From Halodesulfurarchaeum sp. (GTDB taxonomy: Archaea; Halobacteriota; Halobacteria; Halobacteriales; Halobacteriaceae): a stretch of 8,513 bases of DNA. A program made the translations under genes and the position numbers. The notes beneath the pieces are model-generated. The model saw only the letters and a program-made list of their open reading frames with translations. It did not search any database and was not told the origin of the DNA. The stretch is from the NCBI GenBank assembly GCA_018334775.1, contig JAGXLJ010000037.1, positions 1-8,513 on the forward strand, read 5' to 3'. Shown piece by piece: positions 4,260 to 8,513 of the stretch (its first letter is position 1; each line of letters starts with the position of its first letter).

Positions 4260-5059
4260 GCGGTGGTCCAACAGCAGACCCGCTTGAGATCGGCGTGACT
4301 GGGGCGTCCGGGCGAATGGGACAGGAGGTCCGGGACGTGGCAACTGAACGCGGCATGGAAATCGCGTTCGCGGTCAACCGCGACGCGGATCCCCAACTTG
4401 ACGACGTGGAACCAGCCCGTCGATTCGAAAGGCTCGTCAAAGAAACTCGCCCAGACGTTGTCATCGATTTCACCGGGCCGGAAAGTTGTGTCGAGTACGT
4501 GACCGACGCCGCCGAGGCCGAAGTACCGGTCGTGACGGGGACGACTGGATTCAACGCGGAGCAGCTGGAGGCCATCAAAGCTGCAGGCGAGCGGATCCCG
4601 ATCCTCCTGGGTGCAAACTTCGCCAGGGGTGTCCAGGCCCTCATCGATGCCGTCGAATCTGCAGTGAATGCACTCCCGGAATACGACGTGGAACTAACCG
4701 AAACGCATCACAACGGCAAGCGTGATGCGCCCTCCGGCACCGCCTCACTGGTCCTCGACCGGATCGAGGCCGCTCGGGACGTACCCAGCGACCGGGTCTA
4801 TGGCCGAGTTGGCGATGCAAAGCGTGAAACAGGCGAAATTGGCGTCCACGCACGACGGGCCGGTGACGTGACTGGGGAGCACGAGGTGCTCCTCGCAGGC
4901 AATCGCGAAACAGTCTCGCTCACCCATCGAGCCGGCTCCCGCTCCGTGTTTGCGGAGGGAGCTCTCGACGCTGCAGGCTGGCTCGAGACCCAGCCAACCG
5001 GATTCTACCGATTCGCCGACGTGGCGTCACAACTGACAGACACAGGAGACGACCAATGA
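4256..5059 (+). CDS. dapB: 4-hydroxy-tetrahydrodipicolinate reductase
   Basis: This 267-residue enzyme reduces the DapA product to tetrahydrodipicolinate with NAD(P)H. The Rossmann motif is GVTGASGRMG (13-22). The TGTTGF segment (94-99) and GANFARGV (119-126) are the usual inter-domain landmarks. The catalytic and substrate-binding motif is E149-T-H151-H152-N-G-K155-R-D157-A-P-S-G-T-A, with the His and Lys expected to donate protons and hold substrate. The start overlaps the dapA stop (ATGA), and GGAGG at 4241-4245 is a good ribosome binding site 10 nt before it. The C-terminal tail is acidic (TDTGDDQ), typical of halophiles. All key residues are intact. Confidence 0.96.
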   Translation: MSGGPTADPLEIGVTGASGRMGQEVRDVATERGMEIAFAVNRDADPQLDDVEPARRFERLVKETRPDVVIDFTGPESCVEYVTDAAEAEVPVVTGTTGFNAEQLEAIKAAGERIPILLGANFARGVQALIDAVESAVNALPEYDVELTETHHNGKRDAPSGTASLVLDRIEAARDVPSDRVYGRVGDAKRETGEIGVHARRAGDVTGEHEVLLAGNRETVSLTHRAGSRSVFAEGALDAAGWLETQPTGFYRFADVASQLTDTGDDQ

Positions 5060-5892
5060 GTCTCGAACACGACATTGACAAACTGAGAGAACGCTACGAC
5101 AGAGGAACACTCACCGCAGAAACCGCCGGCAGGGAGGAATTAGCGGTCCTCGAGGAATTTCTTCTCGCCCTCGAGGCCGGTGAAATCCGGGCCGCCGAAC
5201 CGCGAGATGGCGATTGGGCAGCCGTCGAGTGGGTCAAATCCGGAATCCTGCTCAACTTCTCACTGCGCGAGACCGAAGCTCGGACCTACGGCGACGTGAC
5301 ATATCACGATGTGTTGCCACTTCAGGACACGAGCGATCTCGGGGCCCGGGACACCCGGAATACCCCAGACGGGACGACGATCCGGCGCGGCGCGTACGTT
5401 GGGAGCGACGCGATCCTGATGAGCCCCAGTTTCGTCAATATCGGGGCCCATATCGGGGATGGCACACTGGTGGATTCAGCAAATACTGTCGGGTCCTGTG
5501 CACAGATCGGCGACAACGTCAAACTGGGCGGAAACACGCTGATAGGGGGCGTTCTCGAACCGGTCGAGGACACACCGGTTGTCATCGAAGATGATGTCTC
5601 GCTCGGCGCTGGGACGCGTGTAACCTCCGGGTTCGTCGTTGGTGAAGGGAGCGTCGTCGGGGAAAACACCCTCTTGACGCCTCGGATTCCGATCTATGAC
5701 CTAGTCGAAGACGAACTCCGGTACGGAGAACTGCCGCCGGACCGGCGTGCGTTCACTCGCTTCGTCGAATCCAGCGTCGGCGATCACGACCTCTTCGAGG
5801 GGGGCGCCTACAAACCAGCCGTCGTCGCCATGGATATCGAGGCAGACACCCGCGACGCCACTCAGCGGGAGGCAGAACTCCGGAGTTCATGA
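5056..5892 (+). CDS. dapD: Tetrahydrodipicolinate N-succinyltransferase
   Basis: This 278-residue enzyme transfers succinyl from succinyl-CoA to tetrahydrodipicolinate, which defines the succinylase branch. An N-terminal helical part (1-100) contains VEWVKSGILLNF (57-68), matching the region before the helix domain in E. coli DapD. Hexapeptide repeats of a left-handed beta-helix follow (about 108-215), including SPSFVNIGA (123-131), GTLVD (136-140), VGSCAQIG (145-152) and IGGVLEP (163-169). The conserved acids D140 and E168 lie in these motifs. Trimers are usual for the family. Length and motifs match the bacterial E. coli-type enzyme rather than an acetyl-transferring DapH. GGAG at 5045-5048 precedes the ATGA-overlapping start by 7 nt. 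Confidence 0.95.
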   Translation: MSLEHDIDKLRERYDRGTLTAETAGREELAVLEEFLLALEAGEIRAAEPRDGDWAAVEWVKSGILLNFSLRETEARTYGDVTYHDVLPLQDTSDLGARDTRNTPDGTTIRRGAYVGSDAILMSPSFVNIGAHIGDGTLVDSANTVGSCAQIGDNVKLGGNTLIGGVLEPVEDTPVVIEDDVSLGAGTRVTSGFVVGEGSVVGENTLLTPRIPIYDLVEDELRYGELPPDRRAFTRFVESSVGDHDLFEGGAYKPAVVAMDIEADTRDATQREAELRSS

Positions 5893-7121
5893 GCGAAGCA
5901 CCCCGGGTCCGGCGAATGGCAGATTGGCCGGCGGAGCGGCTAGAAGCGGTCGCGGACGAACAGGAGACCCCAGTATACGTTATCGACCTCGACCGGATCC
6001 GGGAGAATCTTGGTCGGGTCCAATCAGCGTTTCCGGAGGCGGATATCCATTACGCGGTCAAAGCAAATTCCGGATCGGCGGTCCTGGAAACGTTTGCCAC
6101 AGCGGGCGTCGGTGCCGAATGTGCCTCTGCAGGGGAATTTGAACGAGCGGTGGCAGCTGGGTTTCCGACCGAGCGGATACTCTATACCCCGGTCAATCCG
6201 CCGCAGCGAGACCTCGATACCGTGCTCGAATATGAGACTGAGCCGCTTGCCATCACCGTTGGCGCACTCGATACGGTCAGACGCCTCGCGGATCGGGGGT
6301 TTACTGGTGACGTTGCGATCCGGATTCACCCCGGAACGGGTGCAGGTCATAGCGACTCCGTCGCAACCGGGGCTGACAGGAAATTCGGGATCGGTATCGA
6401 TCGGGTCGAAAAGGCCGTCGAGCTGGTAACTGAACGGGGAATGACTGTCGTCGGCGTCCATGCACACGCCGGCAGTGGCATTCTCAATCCCGAAGATGTC
6501 AGTTCTCACCGAGAGGTCGTAGAGACGGTCGCACAGGTTGTGAATGATCTCGACCAGGACGTGGACTTCGTGGACGTGGGCGGCGGTTTCGGCGTCCCGT
6601 ATCGACCAGAGGGAGACCCACTCGACCTGGCGGCTCTGGCTGATTCGACCAGAGACGCTCTCGATTCCGTGTCAGGGACGCTCCGTATCGAACCGGGGCG
6701 ATATCTCGTTGCGGACGCAGGGCTCCTGCTTACACGCGTTAATACGGTTAAACCAGCTGGAGAGGAGTTATTAGCGGGCGTCGATGCTGGGATGACCGAC
6801 CTTCTCAGGCCGGCGCTTTATGACGCCTATCATCCCGTGGCCCCGGTTGGGTCGATGACAGACCGAGAGAAGCGGTCCGTCTCGGTCGTCGGGCCGATCT
6901 GTGAGAGTACAGACGTCCTCGCCACGAATCGTCGGCTCCCCGCCCCAGAACGGGGTGATCTCCTGGCAATCGGAATGACTGGGGCATATGGCATCGAAAT
7001 GGCGAGCCAGTACAATTCTCGGCCACGCCCACCAGTCGTCGCCTTTGAGGAGACGACCAGCAGAGAAATACGCCGTCGGGAACAACTCGAAGACATCACA
7101 GCTCCGGAAACAGACAGATGA
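5889..7121 (+). CDS. lysA: Diaminopimelate decarboxylase
   Basis: This 410-residue PLP enzyme of fold type III carries out the last step, decarboxylation of meso-diaminopimelate to L-lysine. The PLP-binding lysine is K58 in HYAVKAN. H193 in VHAHAGSG (190-197) stacks on or near the cofactor. GGGFG (231-235) and EPGRYLV (268-274) hold the phosphate and substrate. C338-E339 in GPICES is the active-site pair contributed by the partner subunit, and Y367 in GMTGAYG completes the site. R307 and Y311 in LRPALYDAYH fit substrate contacts. All of these features separate it from ornithine or arginine decarboxylases. It overlaps dapD and dapF by ATGA at both ends. GGAG motifs lie at 5869-5872 and 5882-5885, neither at an ideal distance, so coupled re-initiation is likely. 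Confidence 0.96.
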   Translation: MSEAPRVRRMADWPAERLEAVADEQETPVYVIDLDRIRENLGRVQSAFPEADIHYAVKANSGSAVLETFATAGVGAECASAGEFERAVAAGFPTERILYTPVNPPQRDLDTVLEYETEPLAITVGALDTVRRLADRGFTGDVAIRIHPGTGAGHSDSVATGADRKFGIGIDRVEKAVELVTERGMTVVGVHAHAGSGILNPEDVSSHREVVETVAQVVNDLDQDVDFVDVGGGFGVPYRPEGDPLDLAALADSTRDALDSVSGTLRIEPGRYLVADAGLLLTRVNTVKPAGEELLAGVDAGMTDLLRPALYDAYHPVAPVGSMTDREKRSVSVVGPICESTDVLATNRRLPAPERGDLLAIGMTGAYGIEMASQYNSRPRPPVVAFEETTSREIRRREQLEDITAPETDR

Positions 7122-7948
7122 CAGAACTATCCTACCGGCACTATCACGGCACGGGCAACGCGTTTGCAGTCCTCGAAGGGACCACACTCGAAACTGGACG
7201 CCCGGCATTTGCGATCTCGCTCTGTGAGGATCTCGACATCGATGGTGTGCTGTTTCTCGACCTGGAGACGGAACCGAGTCCGAGTCGAATCCGGTTCAGA
7301 CTCTATCAGCCCGATGGCGGGACCGCTGAAATGTGTGGCAACGGAGCGAGGGTTGCGGCGGTGTGGGGCCAGGAACAAACCGGCGAATCGGCGTTCATCC
7401 TCGAGACGCCGGCTGGACCACGACGGGCAACGGTCGAGGAGGATTCACGGGTGACCGTCGAGATGGGCGAACCCACGTTCGAACCCGATCACGTTCCCAT
7501 CGATGCTACGGAGCCGATGGTGGAGGAACCGTTTGAAGGGATGCCTATTTCGGCAGTCAACACGGGCGTCCCACACGCCGTGGCATTTCTCCATTCGATC
7601 GAGGACCTTGATCTGACGGCTGCTGCCCAACCGATCCGGTACGCAGAGCGGTTCCCGGAGGGGACAAACGTGACTGTCGCCGAGAAAACCGGGCCACGGG
7701 CGTTCGACCAACGAACGTACGAACGAGGCGTGGAGGGCGAGACCCAGTCCTGTGGGACGGGCGCGGTGGCGATCGGTGCAGTCGCGACCAGAGTCGGTTT
7801 GGTCGAGTCAGGGCAACCCATCGAAATCAGCCCACCGGGTGGAACACTCGAGGTGACGATACCTGACGATGGACCGGCGACCCTCTCGGGACCAACCGCC
7901 TTCGAGGGGGCAGGAGCCGTCGATTTCGAACCGGAGACGGAGCAATGA
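7118..7948 (+). CDS. dapF: Diaminopimelate epimerase
   Basis: This 276-residue cofactor-independent epimerase converts LL- to meso-diaminopimelate, the substrate of LysA. The two-cysteine acid/base pair is complete: C73 in GGTAEMCGNGAR and C212 in ETQSCGTGA. The N-terminal HGTGNAF (10-16), NTGVPHAV (148-155) and the paired alpha/beta halves match the family. In an archaeon without peptidoglycan its role should be lysine synthesis only. The start overlaps the lysA stop by ATGA with only a weak purine run upstream. Its own stop overlaps the ATG of a 9-codon minigene that leads into dapE. Confidence 0.96.
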   Translation: MTELSYRHYHGTGNAFAVLEGTTLETGRPAFAISLCEDLDIDGVLFLDLETEPSPSRIRFRLYQPDGGTAEMCGNGARVAAVWGQEQTGESAFILETPAGPRRATVEEDSRVTVEMGEPTFEPDHVPIDATEPMVEEPFEGMPISAVNTGVPHAVAFLHSIEDLDLTAAAQPIRYAERFPEGTNVTVAEKTGPRAFDQRTYERGVEGETQSCGTGAVAIGAVATRVGLVESGQPIEISPPGGTLEVTIPDDGPATLSGPTAFEGAGAVDFEPETEQ

Positions 7949-7974
7949 GTGTCGAACCAGCAGTAGACCAATGA
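7945..7974 (+). CDS. 9-codon relay minigene between dapF and dapE
   Basis: ATG at 7945 overlaps the dapF TGA (7946-7948). The frame encodes M-S-V-E-P-A-V-D-Q and ends at TGA (7972-7974), overlapping the dapE ATG at 7971. GGAG at 7933-7936 lies 8 nt before this ATG, whereas the dapE ATG has no visible Shine-Dalgarno sequence. Ribosomes ending dapF could re-initiate here and then re-initiate again at dapE. It may also be the remnant of an older dapE N-terminus separated by a frameshift. The peptide itself is unlikely to have a function. Confidence 0.4.
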   Translation: MSVEPAVDQ

Positions 7975-8513
7975 CGTTCGAGCCGATCGACTTTCTGGAA
8001 CGGGCCGTCGCCATCCCCTCTCACAAGTCCGTGAATGAGATGCGGGATTTCGTCGTGGAGACCCTTCGCGAGGCCGGTGTCGAGCCAACCGTTGATGAGG
8101 CCGGAAACATCATCGCTGAAAAGGGACAGGGAACACCGCGGATCGTGCTCAACACACACATTGACACCGTCCCACCCCACCATCATCTCGAACGGTCGGC
8201 CGGTGAGATCCGTGGTCGGGGATCCTGTGACGCCAAAGGCCCACTCGCTGCCATCCTCGCAGCCTTCATTGAAACTGACCCATCAGCAGGTCAACTTACG
8301 GTCGCTATCACCCCTGACGAAGAGCGGGAATCGACAGGAGCGGATGCACTCGTTTTCGATGCTGACGGGTATATCGTGGGCGAGCCGACCGGGCTCGATG
8401 TCTGTGTCGCGGCCAGGGGCCGGTTCCAGGGCACCGTCAGTCTCACGGGCAAAGGAGCCCATGCGGCTGATCCAGCAGCGGGCCGAAATGCGATTTCCGG
8501 TTTGCAAGCCCCT
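7971..8513 (+). CDS. dapE: M20-family succinyl-diaminopimelate desuccinylase, 5' part
   Basis: The first 181 codons are present and the gene runs off the right edge. M20 peptidase metal and catalytic residues are in order: H63 and D65 in NTHIDTVPP, bridging D87 in SCDAKGP, E117-E118 in DEERESTGA, and E138 in GEPTG. The lid domain begins at about 150 with ARGRF and GKGAHAADP (H164). The last metal-binding His lies beyond the window. The enzyme would remove succinate from N-succinyl-LL-diaminopimelate, in agreement with dapD in the same operon. M20 members such as ArgE or LysK look alike, so the specificity rests on context. There is no in-frame start upstream of 7971, and this ATG overlaps the stop of the 9-codon minigene. 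Confidence 0.85.
   Translation, partial: MTFEPIDFLERAVAIPSHKSVNEMRDFVVETLREAGVEPTVDEAGNIIAEKGQGTPRIVLNTHIDTVPPHHHLERSAGEIRGRGSCDAKGPLAAILAAFIETDPSAGQLTVAITPDEERESTGADALVFDADGYIVGEPTGLDVCVAARGRFQGTVSLTGKGAHAADPAAGRNAISGLQAP

Noticed and set aside
7945..7974. Programmed frameshift joining the 9-codon frame to dapE
   Set aside because: No slippery sequence is visible at the ATGA junction, and the ATG at 7971 is already a good start for the M20 protein.

Overview
The window is haloarchaeal chromosomal DNA. The encoded proteins are rich in Asp and Glu and poor in Lys, and the base composition is moderately high in GC. Several genes have an archaeal TATA-like box about 27-29 nt upstream of their ATG, as expected for leaderless or short-leader transcripts. 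The families also fit this group: a NYN/LabA-type protein, UspA domains resembling APC-transporter tails, an archaeal C2-PUA protein, and a lysine pathway via diaminopimelate. The genus cannot be told from sequence reading alone. I see no rRNA, tRNA, CRISPR array, insertion sequence or other mobile element.

Left part, minus strand (1-3028). Reading from right to left, the genes are a small calcineurin-like metallophosphoesterase (2387-3028), a NYN/LabA-type putative nuclease (1827-2324), a single-domain UspA protein (1303-1740) coupled by an ATGA overlap to a tandem UspA protein (407-1306), and a C2-PUA RNA-binding protein that runs off the left edge (1-351). Each transcription unit has a plausible TATA box at the spacing expected for an almost leaderless mRNA. 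Three starts were chosen at ATG codons that fit these boxes (1740, 2324 and 3028).

Right part, plus strand (3366-8513). This is an almost complete lysine biosynthesis operon: dapA, dapB, dapD, lysA, dapF and the first 181 codons of a dapE-like M20 desuccinylase. All neighbours are joined by 4-nt ATGA overlaps. The dapF-dapE junction uses a relay: a 9-codon minigene (7945-7974) overlaps dapF at one end and dapE at the other. DapD and DapE together indicate the succinylase variant of the pathway. The aminotransferase (dapC/argD type) and the aspartokinase and aspartate-semialdehyde dehydrogenase steps are not in the window. Haloarchaea have no peptidoglycan, so the meso-diaminopimelate made here is presumably only a lysine precursor.

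The most interesting stretch is the 337-nt gap between the phosphoesterase and dapA (3029-3365). Unlike its neighbours, dapA has no TATA box close to its ATG. The best plus-strand promoter (TTTTAA, 3092-3097) would start RNA near 3121, about 245 nt before dapA. An ATG lies exactly at that point and opens a 25-codon reading frame ending in K-R-G-R-K-stop. After it, one 8-nt sequence (3254-3261) can pair with either of two identical partners (3217-3224 or 3288-3295). A long-range 8-bp helix (3165-3172/3303-3310) could enclose this region. An A/C-rich segment with an imperfect direct repeat then leads to the dapA start. Together these look like a candidate leader-peptide attenuator or other RNA switch controlled by lysine. 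This is inference from sequence and needs comparative and transcript evidence.
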